From Amphibacillus sp052055485 (GTDB lineage: Bacteria; Bacillota; Bacilli; Bacillales; Amphibacillaceae), in assembly GCF_052055485.1 (NCBI RefSeq), contig NZ_CP197171.1:806001-870000 (forward strand): DNA of 64,000 nt, read 5' to 3'. The notes under the pieces were generated by a model. That model saw only the letters and a list, made by a program, of their open reading frames with translations. It did not search any database and was not told the origin of the DNA. Positions 35,386 through 43,489 of the stretch are shown here, piece after piece (position 1 is the first letter of the stretch; the number at the start of each line of letters is the position of its first letter). The position numbers and the translations under genes are program-made.

Positions 35386-35619
35386 TTGTTCTAGGTATGA
35401 TACATGCAAACGGAATTAAAATATGTGAGGAGAAATTTTTGATTGAAGATCAATGTTTCTAGATAAAAAATGTTTTTGTTATAGAGGCTTTTTATGTATA
35501 ACACTTGTTCAACCAATTTTTACGCCGCAAAACATCCATACTAACATAGAAAAGGGTCACCAATCTCTTCTTTTGTAAGTCGTTATGTTTATTTCTAACA
35601 GAAAATAAGGTATAGTATA

Positions 35620-35772
35620 CATAGAAGCACATAAAATAATAAAAGACCGTCCATGCTCTAACATGAACGGTCTCGTGTGTAAAAGCCCTTCAAGGGGGCA
35701 GCTCACATATTTAGGTCAGAAAAGTAACCAACCAAAATGCGGCTAGGCATTCATCGGGTGGTTACTTTTTTT
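35620..35772 (+). ncRNA. Candidate antisense antitoxin RNA of a type I toxin locus
   Basis: A plus-strand -10-like TATAGT lies near 35612-35617. The putative RNA would contain the stem GACCGTCCATG/CATGAACGGTC (35645-35674) and end at the terminator GTAACCAACC...GGGTGGTTAC plus T-run (35720-35771), which overlaps the 3' end of the toxin mRNA. This is the layout of type I antitoxin RNAs of the holin-like toxins. The exact 5' end is a guess. Confidence 0.5.
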
Positions 35773-35842
35773 GTTCTGACAGTATAGCTACAACTAAGGT
35801 TGCGAACGTGATCATCAGGATCAATGCTTCGAATACTGTCAT
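35762..35842 (-). CDS. Holin-like type I toxin peptide
   Basis: A 26-aa peptide, MTVFEALILMITFATLVVAI followed by LSEQKK, with a ribosome binding site AGAAAGGGGGTG 5 bases before the ATG. A single hydrophobic helix with a short charged tail matches the small 'putative holin-like toxin' family common in Bacillaceae, whose mRNA is controlled by an antisense RNA. Its 3' region shares an extended hairpin (GTCAGAA...TTCTGAC) with the opposing transcript. It lies at the junction between the defence island and the conjugative region, where such loci often act in maintenance. Confidence 0.75.
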   Translation of the reverse strand: MTVFEALILMITFATLVVAILSEQKK

Positions 35843-35932
35843 CGTATCACCCCCTTTCTCAAAAAAGGGGTGAGCTACCACCCATGAAAGCCCTATTACA
35901 CTAATAGCAAGTATATCAAACTATGAAGATTA

Positions 35933-37537
35933 TCACATCATATCCATATCTACTGTTTGTAGTTTTTTCTTCTCGTTTTTGCCTTTCAACCAATCATTAA
36001 TATCAAGTCTTTCACTTTCAAGCAAATGACCATAAACAGCATCATCAAGCATCATTTGTTGTTCGTCAGTAAGATTTCCTTCCTTTCTAGCCTGATGATG
36101 AGGATTTAAAAATTCGCCATCACCAACATCTAGCCGCTCCATATTAATAACTTCCATCTTTGAATTCTTGCTCTTAGGAAAAACAATGCTATACCGTGTT
36201 TTATAGTATCTATTATCATCCTGATATCTTTCCTCCAGCTTCTCCATAAATGCATTACCTTTTGCAAAATCCATCATCGAATCAGAGTCTAATTCTGGTG
36301 CTTCTGACCATTCAATGAATATTTGTGGGAGCTCAACATCCAAATCATATCTCTTTAACCATGCCTTGCACTTTACGACATGATCAAATTCTTCCGTCCA
36401 AGCGTCATTTGTGGAATTATCCACTCCTACAACGACATCACCATCCACACAAAAATACAATCCTTTTGTGTACTCTTCTTCCTTATAATCAATTACATAC
36501 TCCATTGCGGCTTGATTAATTTCTGTTAGAGCGTATAAGTCTTTCCTGTCTTTAACAGCTTGTAAGAACACATCTTTTCCATTTTCCATGCTTTTCTCCT
36601 GTTCTTTCATCAATTCAGGTTCCATGGTTTCCATAAACTCAACAGCTGCCCCCCTTACTTCTTCAAGTAATTGCGCTTTATCCTTTAATTCCTTTCCTTG
36701 TGTCCAGTTGGCAAGATAGCCTAAAGAATAATCACTTGTATCAATATCAAAGTACGAGGCTACTGCATGAGCTGTCATTTCTGCTTGGAATTCCTTTTCT
36801 TCTGAAGATAGTTTGAAATGCTTATCGGGTGTACCATGCAATTTAGCATGAGCTAATTCATGGATTAATGTTTTCACATTTTGCAATTCACCATTGCGAG
36901 GATTTAAACCAATATGATTCTTTCTACCATCTATTCCTTGATAAAATGCACCTTTAGCAGCACCTAGTTCCTCCAAGGGCTCGCCAATCGTCACACCTAG
37001 TTTATCTCCTACTTTTTGCAAAGCATCTAACATATCTTGATAATTTGCAACACTCCCCTCTAACCATCTATTCGGGAAAATATCCGGAAGATCACTAGCT
37101 TTTGCATTAGTTTGCGATACATCAAAAACGCTTCCTTTTCCAAAATACAACTCACTTGCCTTTTTCTCTAATTCCCCCTTGTTTAATAATTCCTTTTCCT
37201 GTTCAGTCGCCTTTTTTATGCTTTTCCATTTGCCGTTTTTATCCTTGAATTTCGGTTGTGTCTTATTTGGCACTAAAATTTGAATGGCCTTTTCCCCTTT
37301 TTGCACCTGGAAGCCTTTTTCTTGCCAAAACTTATAACTTCCTACTGCTTGCGCTCCCTTAAATTGACCCTGAATTAAGGCTGTATTTCGTAATGAATAT
37401 TGATAAAACTGCATCATGAAAGCTAGGTGTTCAGCCATTTGTTCAGGTGTTTCAAAATAGCATTCAATGGAATGATCCATCGTTTCTGTTAATTGCTTCA
37501 CTTCTTCCTGTTTTTGTTCGAATGTTTTTCTTTTCAT
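35933..37537 (-). CDS. ArdC-like antirestriction/zincin protein with C-terminal polyvalent domain
   Basis: A 534-aa protein. Residues 1-110 are the ArdC N-terminal ssDNA-binding domain (FYQYSLRNTALIQGQFKGAQ, VGSYKFWQEKGFQVQKGEKA); residues 150-300 form a zincin-like metallopeptidase with HELAH (TLIHELAHAKLHGTP) near 230. The C-terminal 200 residues resemble LPD-type domains of large polyvalent proteins in conjugative elements. Such proteins shield incoming DNA from host restriction. It ends the leftward gene run topB-77 aa-ardC, after a leader with two hairpins. Confidence 0.87.
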   Translation of the reverse strand: MKRKTFEQKQEEVKQLTETMDHSIECYFETPEQMAEHLAFMMQFYQYSLRNTALIQGQFKGAQAVGSYKFWQEKGFQVQKGEKAIQILVPNKTQPKFKDKNGKWKSIKKATEQEKELLNKGELEKKASELYFGKGSVFDVSQTNAKASDLPDIFPNRWLEGSVANYQDMLDALQKVGDKLGVTIGEPLEELGAAKGAFYQGIDGRKNHIGLNPRNGELQNVKTLIHELAHAKLHGTPDKHFKLSSEEKEFQAEMTAHAVASYFDIDTSDYSLGYLANWTQGKELKDKAQLLEEVRGAAVEFMETMEPELMKEQEKSMENGKDVFLQAVKDRKDLYALTEINQAAMEYVIDYKEEEYTKGLYFCVDGDVVVGVDNSTNDAWTEEFDHVVKCKAWLKRYDLDVELPQIFIEWSEAPELDSDSMMDFAKGNAFMEKLEERYQDDNRYYKTRYSIVFPKSKNSKMEVINMERLDVGDGEFLNPHHQARKEGNLTDEQQMMLDDAVYGHLLESERLDINDWLKGKNEKKKLQTVDMDMM

Positions 37538-37562
37538 GAAATATCATCCTCCCGAAAAATAA

Positions 37563-37588
37563 AAGGGACTCCCACCAGGAAGCCCCTT
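37563..37588 (-). terminator. Hairpin in the ardC-type leader
   Basis: AAGGGgCTTCC and GGGAGtCCCTT form a compact hairpin with a 4-base loop followed by TTTATTTTT on the minus strand, 26 bases before the ardC-like start: a terminator or attenuator. Confidence 0.6.
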
Positions 37589-37646
37589 AGATATATCAGC
37601 TATTTATTTGCTCAGCCTATTAATGTTTCATTATGCAAAATAAAAA

Positions 37647-37665
37647 GACCGCTATATCAGCGATC
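37647..37665 (-). terminator. Second hairpin in the ardC-type leader
   Basis: GATCGC and GCGGTC pair (one G-T) around 7 bases and are followed by TTTTTATTTT on the minus strand; it follows the 77-aa gene. Confidence 0.55.
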
Positions 37666-37718
37666 AACATCATTTTTTACATACAGTTTTCACTAATCGG
37701 CTTCCTCTTAGTGGTATC

Positions 37719-37952
37719 TCAAGCTGGTTCACCCTCCAAGATGACTGCTTTCTCCTTTATATCCAATGGAATCAATGCTTCTTCATCTGCTTGATTTATC
37801 ATTTCTATAGCATCCTTTGTGACTGCATCTACTTCAACTTCTATTTCTCCAGCATCAACAATGAAAACTACACTAGCTTCTTTAATTTCCTTTACATACC
37901 CTAAATCAACTATCTTATATGCCCCATTTACATACATATCCGTCACAATCAT
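37719..37952 (-). CDS. Small acidic protein of unknown function
   Basis: A 77-aa acidic protein (VDAGEIEVEVDAVTKDAIEM), without membrane span or recognised motif, predicted beta-rich at the start. Its ATG overlaps the topB stop by 4 bases, so it is made with topoisomerase III as part of the conjugative element's DNA-processing group. Confidence 0.65.
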   Translation of the reverse strand: MIVTDMYVNGAYKIVDLGYVKEIKEASVVFIVDAGEIEVEVDAVTKDAIEMINQADEEALIPLDIKEKAVILEGEPA

Positions 37953-40075
37953 CCTTTCGGGAATTCAAATGTTATTTTTTGTTCGGTTTGGTCATAGCGT
38001 AAAGACGCATCAAACTTTTTTCCTTTTTTACTTGTAAATCCTTTAATTAAATTGGTTTTTTCGCCACCCAATAACTTTTTAATGTTTATCTGACTTATGG
38101 ATTTGCCAAGGAATTTCTTTGGTAACGTAAATGTACACCCTTCACGATAACGACTGCATCCATAAAATTTTCCTTTATCTTGAATCTTTCCGTCTTCATG
38201 ATTACAACGGGGACATTGGCCTATAAAAGATTTTTCATTCACCTGTTGCAAGAACTGTTCCATGCTTCCAATTTTCTTAGGTGCTTCTTGCATTAAAAAC
38301 TCAATCATTTGTTTGATTTTATTGAGAAACACTTCTTGAGATCCTTCATTCTTTCCGATTTTCTTTAAATACGTTTCCCACTTGGCTGTCATTTCGGGAC
38401 TAGCAAGTAACGTGCCTTCTACAGCCTGACAAAGTATTTTTCCTTTATCTAATACAGTTACCTGATTCTTTCTAATCTCAATATACAATTGGTGTTTTAA
38501 AGTTTCTATGATGCTTGCTCTTGTTGCTTCTGTTCCAATGCCTTCACTTTCTTTTAAAGTATGCTGCAATGCTTCATCGTCTATTTCTTTTCCAGCATGT
38601 TTCATCACATTAATAAGTTGCCCCTCTGTATAATACTTAGGTGGCTTTGTTTTTCCTTCGGCTATTTCCACATTTGCCTGGCAAGCTAGATCTTTTTCCA
38701 TTGCTGGTAAGACCGTTTCCTTTTTCTTAGCTTGTTGTTGATTCTTAAATAATGATTTCCAGCCTAATTGTTTCTCAACCTTTCCGGTCGCTTCAAAGTT
38801 AATCCCCTTTACACCAATCTCTACCTTCGTTTCTTCATATTCATAATCCGGAGCAAACATAGCCAAGGTTGTTGCAATAACTTCTAGATAAATATTCTTT
38901 TCTTTTTCGTTTAAAGCACTAAAATTTGGCGTTTGTTTTGTTGGAACGAGGGCATAGTGTTCTTCAACCTTCGTATTATCTACATATCGCTTCTGGGCAT
39001 CAGGATAAACAACTTCAACATCTACCCCTATACATTCTTGATAGTTCGATAAATTGTTTTTGATATAACCAAATTCGCTATCAGTTATAAAATGACTGTC
39101 CGTCCTGGGGTAAGATAGAACTTTCTTTTCGTATAGGCTTTGCGCAATCTTTAATACTTCGGACGGACTGTACTTCCATTGCTTGTTTGCCGTACTTTGC
39201 AAGGAAGATAAAGAATGTAGCTTTGGCGACTTTATTCTTTTCCGTTCTTTGTTCACTTCCTGAATAATACCGTCATTTAAATCGAGTAGAACGCCCTTTT
39301 CTTGCAATATATTTTGTGCTTCTTCTTTTGTTGCAAAGCGTTGTTTATGTTTCGCTTCAAACGAACCATTTGGCACTTGGACTTTCCCTTGAAGGGTAAA
39401 ATAGTCTTGGGAAACAAAATCCTCAATTTCCTTTTGACGTTTGTATAATAAATAAAGGGTAGCTGTTTGTACCCTGCCAACGCTGAATACGCCTTTCATC
39501 CCTTGCTTTTGCAGGAGTAATGTATATAATCTGGAAGCATTCATTCCCACTAGCCAATCGCTATATTGCCTTGTTTGCGCTTCTTTATATAACGGAAGAT
39601 AATTATTCCCGTTGTTTAAATGCCGGAATCCATTTTGTATCTCATCCACTTCTAAGGAGTTAATCCACAATCGTTTGGTTGGTTTATGTGATGCGCCAGC
39701 AAGTGATATGATACTTCTTGCAATGTTTTCTCCTTCACGATCACAGTCTGTAGCTACAATAATTTCTGTTGAATGATTTAAAAGTCTTTTCACTATATTG
39801 AATTGCTTTTTCTTATCTTTACTTACCTGAAAACGAAACTGCTCTGGAAACATGGGCAATTGATCTAATCTCCATATTTTCCATGTTTCGTTATATTGTT
39901 CAGGAGAGAGAAGTTCAACCAAATGCCCGTATCCCCAAGTGATATATGCTTTCTCCTTAAAAAAGCGACCATCATTTACCTCTATATAACCATCTTGTTT
40001 CTTTGTATGTTGAAGAGCATCTGCATACGCTTTTGCTTGACTCGGCTTTTCAGCTAAAATTAATGTATGTCCCAT
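37949..40075 (-). CDS. topB: DNA topoisomerase III
   Basis: A 708-aa type IA topoisomerase. The TOPRIM domain has LILAEKPSQAKAYADAL at the start and DCDREGENIARSI near residue 108; the catalytic tyrosine is in VLSYPRTDSHF near 305; IGTEATRASIIE lies near 495; a C-terminal zinc-binding segment has CPRCNHEDG...FYGCSRYREGC near 610. ATG at 40075 with AAAGGGGAAG upstream gives the usual MGHTLILAEKPS start; a longer frame is discarded. TopB genes are common in conjugative elements, probably to resolve DNA during transfer or replication. Before the Tn554-type insertion it followed the RadC-like gene by 26 bases. Confidence 0.92.
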   Translation of the reverse strand: MGHTLILAEKPSQAKAYADALQHTKKQDGYIEVNDGRFFKEKAYITWGYGHLVELLSPEQYNETWKIWRLDQLPMFPEQFRFQVSKDKKKQFNIVKRLLNHSTEIIVATDCDREGENIARSIISLAGASHKPTKRLWINSLEVDEIQNGFRHLNNGNNYLPLYKEAQTRQYSDWLVGMNASRLYTLLLQKQGMKGVFSVGRVQTATLYLLYKRQKEIEDFVSQDYFTLQGKVQVPNGSFEAKHKQRFATKEEAQNILQEKGVLLDLNDGIIQEVNKERKRIKSPKLHSLSSLQSTANKQWKYSPSEVLKIAQSLYEKKVLSYPRTDSHFITDSEFGYIKNNLSNYQECIGVDVEVVYPDAQKRYVDNTKVEEHYALVPTKQTPNFSALNEKEKNIYLEVIATTLAMFAPDYEYEETKVEIGVKGINFEATGKVEKQLGWKSLFKNQQQAKKKETVLPAMEKDLACQANVEIAEGKTKPPKYYTEGQLINVMKHAGKEIDDEALQHTLKESEGIGTEATRASIIETLKHQLYIEIRKNQVTVLDKGKILCQAVEGTLLASPEMTAKWETYLKKIGKNEGSQEVFLNKIKQMIEFLMQEAPKKIGSMEQFLQQVNEKSFIGQCPRCNHEDGKIQDKGKFYGCSRYREGCTFTLPKKFLGKSISQINIKKLLGGEKTNLIKGFTSKKGKKFDASLRYDQTEQKITFEFPKG

Positions 40076-40101
40076 TAAAACGTTCTTCCCCTTTCTTTTG
40101 C

Positions 40102-40326
40102 TCACATTTCCATTTCAAATGCATGCTGTTTACCGCCTTTTGTCTTTGACTGCTTTTCAATGAGTTTTCTATAATCTTCATTGCTGCTAACATGTCCGGG
40201 AATATTTTTTGCAAAGGAATAGACATTCTTTTTTCCGACAATAAAATGATCCAATAACTGTACATCCAATTTTTCGGATATTTCTTTCAAACCTTTGGTC
40301 ACATTTCTATCTTCAGCACTTGGTTC
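40102..40326 (-). pseudogene. 3' half of a RadC/JAB-domain gene split by a Tn554-type transposon
   Basis: From the junction the frame reads EPSAEDRNVTKGLKEISEKL then DVQLLDHFIVGKKNVYSFAK, the standard end of RadC-like JAB domains (LLDHxIVG, YSF). A GTG at 40302 could start an isolated fragment, but it lacks the N-terminal domain. Joined to the 5' half at 48069-48934 it restores HNHPSGIPEPSAED, a complete HxH-x7-S-x2-D JAMM motif. Confidence 0.88.
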
Positions 40327-40453
40327 GAACTAATATCAATAGTAATGTGTAAAAAACATTATAAAAACAAACCTTTTACTTTAACTACATGGATTCAACG
40401 CATACTCATCAAATCGAAAATATAACGATGAAAAGAAAATTTATTCAAATTTT

Positions 40454-40479
40454 AAAGGGATAACAAATGTTATCCCTTT
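40454..40479. terminator. Terminator after cadA
   Basis: AAAGGGATAAC and GTTATCCCTTT form a perfect 11-bp stem with a 4-base loop, 19 bases past the cadA stop. Confidence 0.8.
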
Positions 40480-40497
40480 CCTCTTTAAACAAAATTG

Positions 40498-42630
40498 TTA
40501 TTCTTTACTTTTCAATAACCTTAAACTGTTTAGTGTTACAAGTAATGTTGCTCCCATATCGGAAAATATCGCTATCCATAGCGTTAACCAACCAGGTATA
40601 ACTAACAGCAATGCCACTAATTTAATTACCAATGAGAAGGTAATATTTTGTTTTATAATCGTCAAAGCCTTACGGCTTAAATTAATGGTATATGGTAATT
40701 GTCTTAAATCATCTGACATTAAAGCAATATCAGCTGTTTCTAGTGCTGTATCAGTTCCAACACCACCCATTGCCACACCAACAGTGGAAGCTGCAAGAGC
40801 AGGTGCATCATTCACGCCATCTCCAACCATTCCCACACTTTTATGCTTTCCACGAAGTTCTTTAATGAAATTCAATTTATCTTCTGGAAGCAAATCTGCT
40901 TTAATATCTGAAACACCGACTTGTTTTCCAATCTCTACTGCTGTCCTTTGGTTATCACCTGTCAGCATCACTGTTTCAATTCCAATGCTGTTCAATTTAC
41001 TGATGACATCTTTTGATGTTTCTCTTATTTCATCTGCCACTGCAATAAGAGAAAGGATTTCTTGTTCCGTTCCTAACACCATGACTGTTTTTCCCTGCGT
41101 CTGCATTTCAATAATCTGTCGTTCTTGATTCCTTTCAATGCTTCCATGTACTTCTTCAAAAAGATTTGGACTACCTACATAATATAATTCATTATTTACT
41201 TTTGCTTTTACGCCTTTACCTGTAATAGATTGAAAATCTTCAACCAATACTCCATTAAAGTCCAAACTGTTTTCTTCTGCTTTTCTCATAATTGCTGAAG
41301 CAAGTGGATGCTGTGATCCCTTTTCAATAGCTGCTGTAATAGTCATTAATTCATTTTCATTTCCACTATACGTTATAATGTCCGTTACGGCTGGAACACC
41401 TTTTGTTAATGTTCCAGTTTTATCGAAAGCAATTGCTTTTAGAGCTCCTGCTTCTTCCAAGTGGATGCCACCTTTAATTAAAACACCATTTTTAGCTGCA
41501 TTTCCTATTGCAGTAACTACAGCAACAGGTGTTGAAACAACTAGAGCACAAGGACAACCAACTACTAACACAGCCAAGCCTTGATAGACCCACATGCTCC
41601 AATCAGCTCCAAATAGTAAAGGGGGAACAACAGCGATTAAAAGAGCCAAGACGACAATAGCTGGTGTATAGTACTGTGCAAATCTATCGACAAACGCTTG
41701 AGAAGGTGCTCGTTCTGCTTGGGCTTCTTCTACCAAATGAATGATTTTTGATATCGTGGTATCTTCTACCTTTTTTGTTACTTTTACTTCTAGTAATCCT
41801 TCCTCATTCAATGTTCCTGCAAAGACTTCATCACCAACAGTTTTGGTTACTGGAACACTTTCTCCTGTAATGGCGGCCTGATTTAATGTCGATATACCCT
41901 GAATAACTGTTCCGTCCATCGCTAACTTTTGGCCAGGTTTTACGATCATAATATCGCCCACTAGAATATCTTCAACGTGTACTTGCATTTCTTTATTTTC
42001 ACGACGAATTAGTGCTTCTTTTGGAGCGATATCCATTAACGATTCAATGGATTGCCTAGCCTTGTCTACTGAATAGCGCTCTAACGCTTCGCTTATAGCG
42101 AACAGGATAACAACCATTGCCCCTTCTCCCCATTGACCAATCACCGCGGCTCCTAGAATGGCAATAGTCATTAGCGTATTCATATCGAACTTAAATCTGC
42201 TTAAATTTTTAAATCCTTTAATAAATAATGAATATCCACCAATTAAGATGGCTGCTGCAAAACCAATCGTTGGAAGAATATGACCTTCCCCATATTGCTC
42301 GCCCAACAACCAACTCATAACAAGCAATATAGCTGAGATATAAACTTTAATATTTGCTTTCTGTTTCCAAAACGATTCACGTTCTATTTTTTGTTCTTTT
42401 TCATCTCGAATCTTTAAATTTTCAAAAGCACCTGCTTTTTCTAATTCCTCAATCGTTGTACTTCCGTGAACATAGATTTTAGATGCCCCAAAGTTTACTT
42501 TAGCATCTTCAACTCCTTGTAATTTTTTTACGTTATTTTCAAAGATATTTGCACAGCTTGTACAGGTAAATCCCTGAACTCGATAAGCTTTCATTTCTTG
42601 TTCCGATAATTTTGCTTGTTGATCAGACAT
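40498..42630 (-). CDS. cadA: Cadmium/zinc-exporting P1B-type ATPase
   Basis: A 710-aa membrane pump. An N-terminal heavy-metal domain has GFTCTSCANIFENNV (CxxC near residue 22); the transmembrane metal site CPCAL lies in VVGCPCALVVSTPVA near 370; the phosphorylation motif DKTGTLT near 412; hinge GDGVNDAPAL near 610; eight membrane spans are expected. It extrudes Cd, Zn and possibly Pb. It follows cadC with an 8-base overlap and shares its metal-induced promoter. It is the resistance cargo of the Tn554-type transposon. Confidence 0.94.
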   Translation of the reverse strand: MSDQQAKLSEQEMKAYRVQGFTCTSCANIFENNVKKLQGVEDAKVNFGASKIYVHGSTTIEELEKAGAFENLKIRDEKEQKIERESFWKQKANIKVYISAILLVMSWLLGEQYGEGHILPTIGFAAAILIGGYSLFIKGFKNLSRFKFDMNTLMTIAILGAAVIGQWGEGAMVVILFAISEALERYSVDKARQSIESLMDIAPKEALIRRENKEMQVHVEDILVGDIMIVKPGQKLAMDGTVIQGISTLNQAAITGESVPVTKTVGDEVFAGTLNEEGLLEVKVTKKVEDTTISKIIHLVEEAQAERAPSQAFVDRFAQYYTPAIVVLALLIAVVPPLLFGADWSMWVYQGLAVLVVGCPCALVVSTPVAVVTAIGNAAKNGVLIKGGIHLEEAGALKAIAFDKTGTLTKGVPAVTDIITYSGNENELMTITAAIEKGSQHPLASAIMRKAEENSLDFNGVLVEDFQSITGKGVKAKVNNELYYVGSPNLFEEVHGSIERNQERQIIEMQTQGKTVMVLGTEQEILSLIAVADEIRETSKDVISKLNSIGIETVMLTGDNQRTAVEIGKQVGVSDIKADLLPEDKLNFIKELRGKHKSVGMVGDGVNDAPALAASTVGVAMGGVGTDTALETADIALMSDDLRQLPYTINLSRKALTIIKQNITFSLVIKLVALLLVIPGWLTLWIAIFSDMGATLLVTLNSLRLLKSKE

Positions 42631-42991
42631 TTACTTTTCCTTCTTTCTCATGTTTTAATGCATTAACAAATAACTGTTCAACATGGTCATCATCCAGCGA
42701 ATAAAACGCTAATCTTCCTTCTTTTCTAAACTTAACAACTCCTTGCGTATGAAGCGTGCGTAAGTGGTGGGAAGCATTTGCGACCGTGACATCAATAATA
42801 TTTGCTATATCACAAACACATAACTCTTCACCTTTTAACAAGGCAAAGGTAATTTTCGCCCTATTTTCTTCCGCAATAGCTTTAAATAATTGGGCAACAC
42901 TAGAAATATCTTCTTTCTCTAATTCTCTTTGTATTCGATTAACTTTTTCTTCGTCATAACAATAAATTTCACAAGCATCTTTATTATTCAT
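42623..42991 (-). CDS. cadC: ArsR/SmtB-family metal-responsive repressor
   Basis: A 122-aa winged-helix repressor. The ELCVCDIANI box near residue 56 supplies two thiolate ligands and N-terminal cysteines at residues 7 and 11 (DACEIYC) add the rest of a CadC-type site; the recognition helix is VTVANASHHLRTLHTQGVV. Metal binding releases it from the operators at 43009-43027 and 43053-43072, derepressing cadC-cadA. Overlaps cadA by 8 bases. Confidence 0.93.
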   Translation of the reverse strand: MNNKDACEIYCYDEEKVNRIQRELEKEDISSVAQLFKAIAEENRAKITFALLKGEELCVCDIANIIDVTVANASHHLRTLHTQGVVKFRKEGRLAFYSLDDDHVEQLFVNALKHEKEGKVNV

Positions 42992-43008
42992 TTTCTCACT
43001 CCATTTCC

Positions 43009-43027
43009 ATTCAAGTCCCCACTTGAT
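43009..43027. promoter_or_regulatory. CadC operator 2
   Basis: ATTCAAGTCCCCACTTGAT is a near-perfect inverted repeat (ATCAAGT/ACTTGAAT) located between the cadC -10 box and the start codon. Confidence 0.6.
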
Positions 43028-43030
43028 TAT

Positions 43031-43072
43031 ATTGTACCCTTTCTACAAATCATATTCAAGTGAACACTTGAA
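43031..43072 (-). promoter_or_regulatory. cadC promoter with CadC operator 1
   Basis: The perfect palindrome ATTCAAGTGAACACTTGAAT (43053-43072) contains the -35 box TTGAAT; the -10 TACAAT (43036-43031) follows after 17 bases. Repressor binding would cover the -35, and operator 2 lies just downstream. Confidence 0.75.
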
Positions 43073-43123
43073 TGAAAGAGAGTTAGATTTCCAATTACGG
43101 ACAAATAAGAAGTATAATCTAGC

Positions 43124-43489
43124 TTAAAACAACTTCCCATATAATTTTTGAACTTGATCTTTTAATTGTTTATTTTCGTCCTCTAATGCCTTTATACGAC
43201 TTTTTAGTGTCCTTATTAACACTTCCTCTGAACGAGGGCTTTTGCTTTGTTTACGGGGAATTAATTCTCTTATTTGCATCCCTCTTAAAGTCTCAATTCT
43301 ATTTCTAATGTCTTTCTTTTTGTAAAGCCACGACTTTGAAACATTTGCTTTTTCAGAAACAGAATTAAAGTTAATTTTCTCTTTTTTAATTACCATCTCT
43401 GATATGGTCTTTTCAACTCTAATTCTTGTTTTCTCTGACTTCTCTTTTGAAAGTTGAATTATAGCAGTTGTATTACTCTTTTTTGTCAT
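43124..43489 (-). CDS. tnpC: Tn554-family transposition protein TnpC
   Basis: A 121-aa basic protein with a helix-turn-helix-like part (KINFNSVSEKANVSKSWLYK) and a C-terminal coiled coil (LIRTLKSRIKALEDENKQLK). In Tn554 the equivalent gene influences orientation and efficiency of integration. It follows tnpB directly, completing the tnpA-tnpB-tnpC order that defines the family. Confidence 0.85.
   Translation of the reverse strand: MTKKSNTTAIIQLSKEKSEKTRIRVEKTISEMVIKKEKINFNSVSEKANVSKSWLYKKKDIRNRIETLRGMQIRELIPRKQSKSPRSEEVLIRTLKSRIKALEDENKQLKDQVQKLYGKLF

Noticed and set aside
40685..41128. Plus-strand frame of 147 codons inside cadA
   Set aside because: It is the mirror of the well-supported cadA reading frame; no ribosome binding site and no protein-like motif.
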